DNA of 13,837 nucleotides from Pseudomonadota bacterium (GTDB taxonomy: Bacteria; Pseudomonadota; Alphaproteobacteria; Rhizobiales; Phreatobacteraceae). The DNA lies in assembly GCA_023416965.1 (NCBI GenBank), contig JAEZGJ010000097.1, positions 1 through 13,837 of the forward strand, given 5' to 3'. Position numbers and translations under genes: made by a program. Positions 1 through 5,437 of this stretch are shown here, piece after piece (position 1 is the first letter of the stretch; each line of letters begins with the position of its first letter). Under the pieces are notes generated by a model that had not been told where the DNA came from, made no database searches, and worked only from the letters and a program-made list of their open reading frames with translations.

Positions 1-48
1 CGATTGGGCCAGGCGCCAGCGTCGCCAGAAAGCGCGACGCCGTGGTCT

Positions 49-73
49 CCCTCCCCTTGGAACAAGGGGAGGG
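49..73. repeat. REP-like perfect palindrome downstream of pheT
   Basis: Arms CCCTCCCCTT (49-58) and AAGGGGAGGG (64-73) are perfectly complementary over 10 bp around a 5-nt loop. The hairpin lies about 40 nt past the pheT stop and is followed by a G-rich stretch (AGGGTCAGGGTGGGG). No T-run follows on either strand, so it is not a textbook intrinsic terminator. CTCCCCTTG/CAAGGGGAG palindromes are common dispersed intergenic elements in Alphaproteobacteria (from memory). It could stop transcription or protect the 3' end of the pheST mRNA. The rest of 1-114 shows no gene. Confidence 0.6.
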
Positions 74-114
74 TCAGGGTGGGGCATGGGACCGTAAGCT
101 CGGCCCTCCCGTCC

Positions 115-2532
115 TCACGCCCTCAGCGTGCCGCCGGTCTTCTTCGTCACCTCGGCGACGATCTTCGCCGCCACGGCGTCGATCTCCGCGTCGGTGAGCG
201 TCTTGTCCTTCGGCTGCAGCGTCACCGCGATGCCGACCGACTTCTTCGCCTCGTCGATGCCCTTGCCCTCGTAGACGTCGAAGACCTGCACGCCGGTGAT
301 GAGCTGCTTGTCGACGCCCTGCGCCGCCTTGACGAGATCGCCCGCCTTCACCGACCGTTCCACGAGGAAGGCGAAGTCGCGCTCCACCGGCTTGAAGGGC
401 GAGAGCACGAGCTGAGGCTTGGTGCGGGTCGGGCGCACCTTCGGCGGCGGCAGCTTGTCGAGCAGGATCTCGAAGGCCAGCACCGGCCCTTTCACGTCGA
501 GCGCTTCCAGCACCCGCGGATGCAGCTCTCCGAAGGACCCGAACACCGTCTGCGGACCCATCTGGAACGTGCCGGAGCGGCCGGGATGGAACCAGGCGGG
601 ACCGCCCTGCACCACCTGAATGCCCGCCATCGGCGCGCCGACGGCGGCGAGCACCGCCATGGCGTCCGCCTTGATGTCGTAGACGTCGGCGGTCGCCGTG
701 CCCTGCCAGTGTCGTCCGGTGCCGCCGGGCTTCGCCAGACCGCGGCGCAGGCCTGTGGCGGCCATGAACTGGTCCTCGGGACGATCGCCCTTGAAGACCT
801 GCCCGACCTCGAACAGGGCGACGTCGCCATAGCCGCGATCGGCATTGCGCTGGGACGCGGCGGCGAGGCCGACGAGCAGCGTCGGCCGCATGTCCGAGAG
901 GTCGGAGGCGATGGGGTTGGCGAGCGCCAGCGCCGGCTGGCCGCCGCCGAACAGCTCGGCCTGGGTCCTGGAGATGAAGCTCCAGGTCACCGCCTCCACC
1001 ATGCCGCGCCCGGCCAGCGTGCGCTTGGCCATGCGGGTGCGCTTCTGGATGAGCGTCAGCACCGGCTTCGGCACCGTGCCGCCGCGGTCGAGCGGAGTGG
1101 AGGGCACGCGGTCGACGCCGGCGATGCGCATCACCTCTTCGGTCAGATCCGCCTTGCCGTGGATGTCGGGACGCCAGGACGGCGGCGACACCTTCACCAT
1201 CGGCCCGTTGCCCGACACGTCGAAGCCGAGCGCCTCGAGAATGCGCTTCTGCTCGCGGTCGGTCACGTCGAGGCCGGTGAGGCGGCGGGTCTCGGAGAGG
1301 GGGAAGTTGATGATGAAGCCCGTATCGGGAATGGCGCCTTCCAGCGTCACGTCGGAAGGCTCGCCGCCGCACAGGTCCATGACCAGCTTCGTCGCCAGCT
1401 CCACGCCGGGCAGGGTGAAGTTCGGGTCGACGCCGCGCTCGAAGCGGTAGCGCGCATCGGTGACGATGCCGAGATTGCGCCCGGTGCGGGCAATGTCCAT
1501 GGGGTCCCAGAGGGCCGATTCGATGAGGACGTCGGTCGTTCCCTCGTCGCAGCCCGAATGCTCGCCGCCCATGACGCCGGCGATGCTCTCCACGCCGTTG
1601 TCGTCGGCGATCACCGTCTCGTGGCCGGTGAAGCCGTAGACCCGGCCGTCGAGGCCGAGCACGGTCTCGCCCGCCTTCGAGCGCCGCACCACCAGCGTGC
1701 CGGCGACCTTCCTGGCGTCGAAGACGTGGAGCGGCCGGCCACGGTCGAAGGTGACATAGTTCGTGATGTCCACCAGCGCATTGATGGGCCGAAGGCCGAT
1801 GGCCTTGAGGCGCCGCTGCATCCAGTCCGGGGACGGGCCGTTCTTCACGCCGCGCACGAGGCGCAGGGCGAAGGCGGGGCAGTACTTCTCCTCGCCCGCA
1901 GCGAAGGCCAGCTCGACCTTCTGCGAGTTCGGGAAGGCGCCCTTCACCTGCGGGACCACGTCGGTCTTCAGCTTGCCGAGGCCCGCCGCGGCGAGGTCTC
2001 GGGCAATGCCGTGGATGGAGGTGCAGTCCGGCCGGTTCGGCGTCAGGTTGATCTCGATGACGGGGTCGGAGAGCTGCGCCCAGTCGACATAGCGCGCGCC
2101 GAGGGGAGCATCGGCCGGCAGGTCGATGATGCCGTCATGGTCCTCGGAGAGTTCGAGTTCGGCCGACGAGCACAGCATGCCGCGGCTCTCGACGCCGCGG
2201 ATCGTGCCGACGCCGAGCGTGATCCCCTTGCCGGGGATGAAGGTGCCGGGCGGCGAGAAGACCGACTTCATGCCGGCGCGGGCGTTCGGCGCGCCGCAAA
2301 CGACCTGAACCGGGTCGCCGGAGCCGGTGTCGACCATGCAGACGCGCAGCCGGTCGGCATTGGGGTGCTGCTCGGCCGAGATGACATGGGCGATGGTGAA
2401 GGACGCGAGCTTGGCGCCGGGATCGTCCAGCCCCTCGACCTCCAGGCCGATGCGGGTGAGCGTCTCGGTGATCTCGGCGAGGGAGGCCTCGGTGTCGAGA
2501 TGGTCCTTGAGCCAGGAGAGGGTGAATTTCAT
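115..2532 (-). CDS. pheT: phenylalanyl-tRNA synthetase beta subunit PheT
   Basis: This is the 805-aa beta chain of the cytosolic alpha2-beta2 PheRS, which charges tRNA-Phe using ATP. Visible domains in order: an EMAP-II/OB-like tRNA-binding domain (about residues 40-150, including ISAEQHPNADRLRVC), the B3/B4 editing domain (about 205-385, with LVDITNYV and a YRFERGVDP stretch), the B5 domain (about 405-475, ending PSWRPDIHGKADLTEEVMRI), a catalytic-like core, and a C-terminal ferredoxin-fold anticodon-binding domain (about 711-803, starting SPFKPVERDFAF). The length is normal for bacterial PheT. The ATG at 2532 follows GAGGGAGA at good Shine-Dalgarno spacing. It starts 12 nt after the pheS stop, so the two subunits are made from one mRNA. 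The stop is TGA. No frameshift or truncation is seen. Confidence 0.98.
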   Translation of the reverse strand: MKFTLSWLKDHLDTEASLAEITETLTRIGLEVEGLDDPGAKLASFTIAHVISAEQHPNADRLRVCMVDTGSGDPVQVVCGAPNARAGMKSVFSPPGTFIPGKGITLGVGTIRGVESRGMLCSSAELELSEDHDGIIDLPADAPLGARYVDWAQLSDPVIEINLTPNRPDCTSIHGIARDLAAAGLGKLKTDVVPQVKGAFPNSQKVELAFAAGEEKYCPAFALRLVRGVKNGPSPDWMQRRLKAIGLRPINALVDITNYVTFDRGRPLHVFDARKVAGTLVVRRSKAGETVLGLDGRVYGFTGHETVIADDNGVESIAGVMGGEHSGCDEGTTDVLIESALWDPMDIARTGRNLGIVTDARYRFERGVDPNFTLPGVELATKLVMDLCGGEPSDVTLEGAIPDTGFIINFPLSETRRLTGLDVTDREQKRILEALGFDVSGNGPMVKVSPPSWRPDIHGKADLTEEVMRIAGVDRVPSTPLDRGGTVPKPVLTLIQKRTRMAKRTLAGRGMVEAVTWSFISRTQAELFGGGQPALALANPIASDLSDMRPTLLVGLAAASQRNADRGYGDVALFEVGQVFKGDRPEDQFMAATGLRRGLAKPGGTGRHWQGTATADVYDIKADAMAVLAAVGAPMAGIQVVQGGPAWFHPGRSGTFQMGPQTVFGSFGELHPRVLEALDVKGPVLAFEILLDKLPPPKVRPTRTKPQLVLSPFKPVERDFAFLVERSVKAGDLVKAAQGVDKQLITGVQVFDVYEGKGIDEAKKSVGIAVTLQPKDKTLTDAEIDAVAAKIVAEVTKKTGGTLRA

Positions 2533-2544
2533 CGGATGTCTCCC

Positions 2545-3627
2545 TCAGCTCGACAGGCCGCCGGCCAGCGTCGGCAGGTCGAGCGGGCGGAAGCCGTAAT
2601 GCGACAGCCAGCGCACGTCGGCCTCGAAGAACTGGCGGAGGTCGTTGATGCCGTATTTCAGCATGGCGATGCGATCGATCCCCATCCCCCAGGCGAAGCC
2701 CTGGTAGACGTCCGGGTCGAGGCCGCAATTGCGGATGACGTTGGGGTGGACCATCCCGCAGCCGAGGATTTCCAGCCAGTCCTCGCCCTCGCCGAAGCGC
2801 ACCTCGCCGCCCTGGCGGTTGCACTGGATGTCGACCTCCATGGAGGGCTCGGTGAAGGGGAAGAACGAGGGGCGGAAGCGCATCTTCACGCTGTCGACCT
2901 CGAAGAAGGCCTTGCAGAACTCCTCGAGGATCCACTTGAGATGGCCGATATGGCTGCCCTTGTCGATCACCAGGCCCTCGACCTGGTGGAACATCGGCGT
3001 ATGCGTCTGGTCGCTGTCGCAGCGATAGGTGCGGCCCGGGCAGATGACGCGGATCGGCGGCTTGCTCGACAGCATGGTGCGCACCTGCACCGGCGAGGTG
3101 TGGGTGCGCAGCAGCATGCGCTCGCCGTCCGCCTTCGGATTGAAGAAGAACGTGTCGTGCATCTCGCGGGCAGGATGACCCTCGGGGAAGTTCAGCCTGG
3201 TGAAATTGTAGTCGTCGGTCTCGATGTCCGGCCCTTCGGCGATGGCGAAGCCCATATCGGCGAAGATGGCGGTGAGCTCGTCCATCACCTGGCTGATCGG
3301 GTGGATGCGGCCGGTCTCGGTCGGGCTCTCGCGCACCGGGAGCGTGACGTCGACCGTCTCGGCGGCGAGGCGAGCATCGAGGGCGGCGCTCTTCAGCACC
3401 TCGCGGCGGAGGGTGAGCGCCTCCGTGACGCGGTCCTTCACCTGGTTGATGGCGGCGCCGGCGGTCTTGCGTTCCTCCGGCGCCATCTGGCCGAGGGTCG
3501 CCAGCAGGGCGGAGAGCGAACCCTTCTTGCCGAGGGCAGCGACACGCACCGCCTCCAGGGCCGCCTCGTCGGCAGCGGCGGCGATCTGCGCCGTCAGGTC
3601 GTTTTCGAGCGTTGCGAGATCGGTCAT
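2545..3627 (-). CDS. pheS: phenylalanyl-tRNA synthetase alpha subunit PheS
   Basis: This is the 360-aa catalytic chain of PheRS, a class II aminoacyl-tRNA synthetase. It has an N-terminal coiled-coil region (about residues 1-90), then HPAREMHDTFFF (about 151-162), class II motif 2 in LLRTHTSPVQVRTM (about 173-185), the FRPSFFPFTEPSMEVDI substrate-pocket stretch, and motif 3 in GMGIDRIAMLKYG near the C-terminus. The ATG at 3627 (MTDLATLEND) is chosen because relatives start here. A GTG at 3639 would add four residues, and neither start has a strong Shine-Dalgarno. pheS lies downstream of rplT, as in many bacteria, but an intrinsic terminator separates them, so it probably has its own promoter. 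No Phe-rich leader peptide of the pheM type is present in the gap. Confidence 0.97.
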   Translation of the reverse strand: MTDLATLENDLTAQIAAAADEAALEAVRVAALGKKGSLSALLATLGQMAPEERKTAGAAINQVKDRVTEALTLRREVLKSAALDARLAAETVDVTLPVRESPTETGRIHPISQVMDELTAIFADMGFAIAEGPDIETDDYNFTRLNFPEGHPAREMHDTFFFNPKADGERMLLRTHTSPVQVRTMLSSKPPIRVICPGRTYRCDSDQTHTPMFHQVEGLVIDKGSHIGHLKWILEEFCKAFFEVDSVKMRFRPSFFPFTEPSMEVDIQCNRQGGEVRFGEGEDWLEILGCGMVHPNVIRNCGLDPDVYQGFAWGMGIDRIAMLKYGINDLRQFFEADVRWLSHYGFRPLDLPTLAGGLSS

Positions 3628-3657
3628 GGCTGAGGTCACGGGTGATGGGGCTGGGAT

Positions 3658-3686
3658 CGTGTGGCGGGTGGCGGAAGGCGCGTCAA
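3658..3686 (-). promoter_or_regulatory. possible sigma-70-type promoter of pheST
   Basis: Just past the rplT terminator, the minus strand has TTGACG (3681-3686), a good -35 match. At 17 bp spacing the -10 position reads CACACG, a poor match. A promoter is expected here because the terminator isolates pheS from rplT. The -35 is convincing and the -10 is not. Confidence 0.3.
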
Positions 3687-3696
3687 GCCGCGAACG

Positions 3697-3734
3697 AAAA
3701 AGCCCGCGCCACCCTCGGGGAGGGTCGCGCGGGC
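3697..3734 (-). terminator. intrinsic terminator of rpmI-rplT
   Basis: Read on the minus strand, GCCCGCGC (3734-3727) pairs perfectly with GCGCGGGC (3709-3702). After one C-C mismatch the stem continues for 5 more bp (ACCCT/AGGGT) around a 5-nt loop. The right arm is followed directly by TTTTT (3701-3697). It begins about 28 nt after the rplT stop, so it should end the ribosomal protein transcript and reduce read-through into pheST. Confidence 0.9.
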
Positions 3735-3762
3735 CGAATTGTCAGACTTCAGGAGCGAGAAG

Positions 3763-4128
3763 TCAGGCGTTCGCCGGCAGCGATCCCTTGGCCTTTTCGA
3801 CCAGGGCCGCAAAACCGTCCGGCGCCGTGATGGCGAGGTCGGACAGGACCTTGCGGTCGACGGCGATGCCGGCGCCGATGAGGCCGGCGATGAAGCGCGA
3901 ATACGTCAGGCCGTGCTCGCGGACGGCGGCGTTGATGCGCTGGATCCAGAGGGCGCGGAAATTGCGCTTCTTGTTGCGCCGGTCGCGCGTGGCGTACTGC
4001 ATCGACTTGTCGACGGCAGCCTTCGCGGCGCGGATGGTGTTCTTGCGGCGGCCCCGGAAGCCGGAGGCGGCCTTGAGGACTTTCTTGTGCTTGGCGTGGG
4101 ACGTGACGCCCCTTTTGACGCGGGCCAT
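3763..4128 (-). CDS. rplT: 50S ribosomal protein L20
   Basis: This 121-aa basic protein of the large ribosomal subunit binds 23S rRNA early in assembly. The N-terminus MARVKRGVTSHAKHKKVLK and the stretches GFRGRRKNTIRAAK, RNKKRNFRALWIQRINAAVR and YSRFIAGL are family signatures, and the length is standard. An AGAGAG purine stretch precedes the ATG by about 9 nt. It lies 49 bp after rpmI, in one transcript, and is followed by a strong terminator. In E. coli and Bacillus, L20 represses its own operon by binding the leader mRNA. The structured leader upstream of rpmI makes a similar loop plausible here, but that is inference. Confidence 0.98.
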   Translation of the reverse strand: MARVKRGVTSHAKHKKVLKAASGFRGRRKNTIRAAKAAVDKSMQYATRDRRNKKRNFRALWIQRINAAVREHGLTYSRFIAGLIGAGIAVDRKVLSDLAITAPDGFAALVEKAKGSLPANA

Positions 4129-4177
4129 GGCTGATCTCTCTTACAATTTCGTTGGGGTGCTTCTCGAACCGGGCCGA

Positions 4178-4378
4178 TCAGCCGTTCGGGAGGAAGTACC
4201 GCTTGACGTTGTAGGCATCGGTTTCGAACATGGCAGTGGTGCCGCGATGCTCGCGGATCTGCTTGTTCGACCGCTTGATCATGCCGTGGCGCTTGCCGGA
4301 CTGGGTGTACATCACCTTGCCGGTCGCCGTGATCTTGAAGCGCTTTTTGGCGCCCGACTTCGTCTTCATCTTGGGCAT
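4178..4378 (-). CDS. rpmI: 50S ribosomal protein L35
   Basis: This 66-aa, very basic large-subunit ribosomal protein starts MPKMKTKSGAKKRFKITATGK and contains the family stretch SGKRHGMIKRSNKQIREHRG. It is full length. A GAAGAGAG sequence sits about 6 nt before the ATG and is a good Shine-Dalgarno. It is the first gene of the rpmI-rplT transcript. infC, which often precedes rpmI, is not found in this window; the gene upstream on the same strand encodes an unrelated small membrane protein. The long leader and the promoter at 4512-4540 belong to this gene. Confidence 0.98.
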   Translation of the reverse strand: MPKMKTKSGAKKRFKITATGKVMYTQSGKRHGMIKRSNKQIREHRGTTAMFETDAYNVKRYFLPNG

Positions 4379-4399
4379 TTGGCTCTCTTCATTCGTTGC

Positions 4400-4500
4400 G
4401 AGGCGCCCGTCTGCCGGCCCGAAGACCGGCGGGGTTCCTCTGAAGGCTCAAGGGTGAGCTTTCGGGATCGCCACGGCAGCCCTGATCAGCCGGTCGATCC
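4400..4500 (-). promoter_or_regulatory. structured mRNA leader of rpmI-rplT, candidate ribosomal-protein autoregulatory element
   Basis: Two hairpins can be drawn on the minus-strand RNA. The upstream one pairs GGATCG (4500-4495) with CGATCC (4470-4465), with an inner CGGC/GCCG stem. The downstream one has a 7-bp stem (4430-4424 with 4419-4413, one G-U pair) closed by C(UUCG)G, an extra-stable tetraloop. It is extended by GAGG/CCTC and CCC/GGG pairs across internal loops, giving a long irregular stem over 4440-4400. No U-run follows, so this is not a terminator. It ends about 20 nt before the rpmI start. By analogy with known L20-binding leaders it may be an L20 target, but the match is structural guesswork and not a recognised Rfam family. 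Confidence 0.45.
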
Positions 4501-4511
4501 GAAGAGCCGGG

Positions 4512-4540
4512 CGTATACAGGAGAAGGGGCGGGCCGGCAA
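4512..4540 (-). promoter_or_regulatory. sigma-70-type promoter of rpmI-rplT
   Basis: The minus strand has -35 TTGCCG (4540-4535), exactly 17 bp, then -10 TATACG (4517-4512). It lies between the stop of the small membrane protein gene (4557) and rpmI. The predicted transcription start near 4505 gives a leader of about 125 nt. This fits ribosomal protein operons regulated through their leader. Confidence 0.65.
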
Positions 4541-4556
4541 GAGGCCGGTGGCGGCC

Positions 4557-4859
4557 TCAGCGGCGGGCGCGGGCGGTGGCGTAGGCTGGCGCCGGCGAGG
4601 CGGGCAGCCGATGCCCTCCGCGGGGGCCCGCATCGTGCTCCTTCGGCAGCAGCATGACCGCCGCGCCCATCTGCACGCTGGCGAAGGTGAGGCCGAGGAA
4701 GAAGGTCAGCACCGAGACCGCGAGGGGCGCCACGTCCGAGCCGGAGGCGAGCGTGGCGAAGCCGCCGATGTCGAAGACGATGAGGGAAGCGACGAAGAAC
4801 CCGGCGATCCCGAAGCCGATCACGGCGTGGACGAGAAGGAACTGCAGGAGCTTCGGCAT
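4557..4859 (-). CDS. small two-helix membrane protein, general-stress-response type promoter
   Basis: I do not recognise the family of this 100-aa protein. It starts MPKLLQFLLVHAVIGFGIAG and has two clear hydrophobic helices (about residues 5-28 and 44-71), followed by a hydrophilic tail rich in Ala, Pro and Arg. That suggests an inner-membrane hairpin with a charged C-terminal end. The ATG at 4859 is chosen because GGGAGG lies 6 nt upstream; the open frame runs further up, but past the promoter. An exact EcfG-type promoter (4901-4925) points at it with a short leader of about 35 nt, so induction under general stress is likely. The leader can also fold over the Shine-Dalgarno. It ends upstream of the rpmI promoter and seems to be its own unit. 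Confidence 0.8.
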   Translation of the reverse strand: MPKLLQFLLVHAVIGFGIAGFFVASLIVFDIGGFATLASGSDVAPLAVSVLTFFLGLTFASVQMGAAVMLLPKEHDAGPRGGHRLPASPAPAYATARARR

Positions 4860-4863
4860 GGCG

Positions 4864-4893
4864 GCCTCCCGACCCGGATGCGGGAGGCATCCG
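4864..4893 (-). promoter_or_regulatory. two-state leader able to mask the ribosome binding site of the 100-aa membrane protein
   Basis: On the minus-strand RNA, hairpin A pairs CGGATGC (4893-4887) with GCATCCG (4881-4875) around the loop CTCCC, leaving the Shine-Dalgarno free. Hairpin B uses the loop of A: GCCTCCCG (4888-4881) pairs perfectly over 8 bp with CGGGAGGC (4871-4864), which contains the Shine-Dalgarno GGGAGG, around a 9-nt loop. A and B share bases and cannot form together. The predicted transcription start (about 4895) falls just before hairpin A, so this is nearly the whole leader. A thermometer or ligand/protein switch is an inference. Confidence 0.5.
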
Positions 4894-4900
4894 CGGGTGT

Positions 4901-4925
4901 AACGGGGGGAACGACGTCCTGTTCC
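4901..4925 (-). promoter_or_regulatory. EcfG (general stress sigma factor) promoter
   Basis: The minus strand reads GGAAC (4925-4921), 16 bp, CGTT (4904-4901). This is an exact match to the consensus of alphaproteobacterial EcfG sigma factors (GGAAC-N16-17-CGTT). It sits 42 bp upstream of the 100-aa membrane protein start and is correctly oriented. Position, spacing and exactness together make it a strong call. Confidence 0.8.
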
Positions 4926-5023
4926 CATGGGCCGCGATACGACGCAACCCGCTCTGCCGATCACCCATCTTGCGCGGCGGGCATGAGTGGCGGGATGGTA
5001 GCGCCCCACGAGGAGTAACGAGA

Positions 5024-5329
5024 ATGCCCAAGGGATACTGGATCGCCCGCGTCGACGTGAACGACACGGAATCCTACAAGAACTACGTCGCCAAGAACGG
5101 CATCGCCTTCGCCAAGTTCGGCGGCCGCTTCGTCATCCGCGGCGGCAAGTACGAGACGCTGGTCGGCACCAGCCGCTCGCGCAACGTCGTCATCGAGTTC
5201 CCCAGCTACGAGCAGGCCCTCGCCTGCTGGCACTCGCCGGAATACCAGGCGGCGCGCGCCGAGCAGAAGGGTGGCGCCGAGATGGACGCCATCGTCATCG
5301 AGGGCTACGACGGCCCGCAGCCCGGTTGA
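5024..5329 (+). CDS. DUF1330 family protein
   Basis: This 101-aa soluble protein starts MPKGYWIARVDVNDTESYKNYV and continues with FAKFGGRFVIRGGKYETLVG, NVVIEFPSYEQALACWHSPEYQ and AIVIEGYDG. This is the full pattern of the DUF1330 family, which folds as a small dimeric alpha+beta barrel. The biochemical role of the family is not established. No signal peptide or membrane segment is seen. AGGAG (5011-5015) lies 8 nt before the ATG. It is divergent from the stress-promoter membrane protein gene across 164 bp and convergent with ccr. I see no convincing promoter of its own; TTGCGC near 4971 is a weak -35 candidate. Confidence 0.92.
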   Translation: MPKGYWIARVDVNDTESYKNYVAKNGIAFAKFGGRFVIRGGKYETLVGTSRSRNVVIEFPSYEQALACWHSPEYQAARAEQKGGAEMDAIVIEGYDGPQPG

Positions 5330-5333
5330 ACCG

Positions 5334-5432
5334 GTGGACCTTCGCTTCCGGTCCAGCCCCCGCCGCTGGCTGGTGGCTCTGGTTCTGCTCGCGGTCATGG
5401 CGGCACTCGCCATGACCGTGGGACTCCCCTGA
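5334..5432 (+). CDS. possible 32-aa single-helix membrane peptide
   Basis: A GTG four nt after the DUF1330 stop opens a 32-codon frame: an N-terminus with five arginines (MDLRFRSSPRRW), one hydrophobic helix (about residues 13-30) and an end at GLP. The Arg-then-helix pattern predicts a cytoplasmic N-terminus. About 27 of 32 third positions are G or C, in line with real genes here. There is no clear Shine-Dalgarno, so translation would depend on coupling to the DUF1330 gene. Against it: a perfect 11-bp inverted repeat (5392-5418) lies inside the frame and may simply be a terminator. It ends 5 bp from the end of ccr. Confidence 0.3.
   Translation: MDLRFRSSPRRWLVALVLLAVMAALAMTVGLP
5392..5418. 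terminator. hairpin between convergent genes, possible bidirectional terminator
   Basis: CGGTCATGGCG (5392-5402) and CGCCATGACCG (5408-5418) are perfectly complementary over 11 bp with a 5-nt loop. The hairpin lies between the DUF1330 gene (plus) and ccr (minus). Position and stability suit a terminator acting both ways, but neither side has a U-run. It overlaps the possible 32-aa frame, so the two readings compete. Confidence 0.5.
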
Positions 5433-5437
5433 GGCCG

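Noticed and set aside
4..3633. A 1209-codon open frame on the plus strand, antisense to pheT and pheS.
   Set aside because: It mirrors two certain genes in a GC-rich genome, where stop codons are rare in antisense frames. The protein is low-complexity (His, Arg, Ala, Asp-rich), has no ribosome binding site and no domain.
3640..3762. A pheM-like Phe-rich leader peptide and attenuator before pheST.
   Set aside because: No short frame with Phe codons is present, and the terminator found here follows rplT closely and belongs to it.
4448..4633. A 61-codon minus-strand frame between the small membrane protein gene and rpmI.
   Set aside because: It covers the rpmI promoter and leader, overlaps the end of a better gene in another frame, has no ribosome binding site and a Pro/Arg-rich composition.
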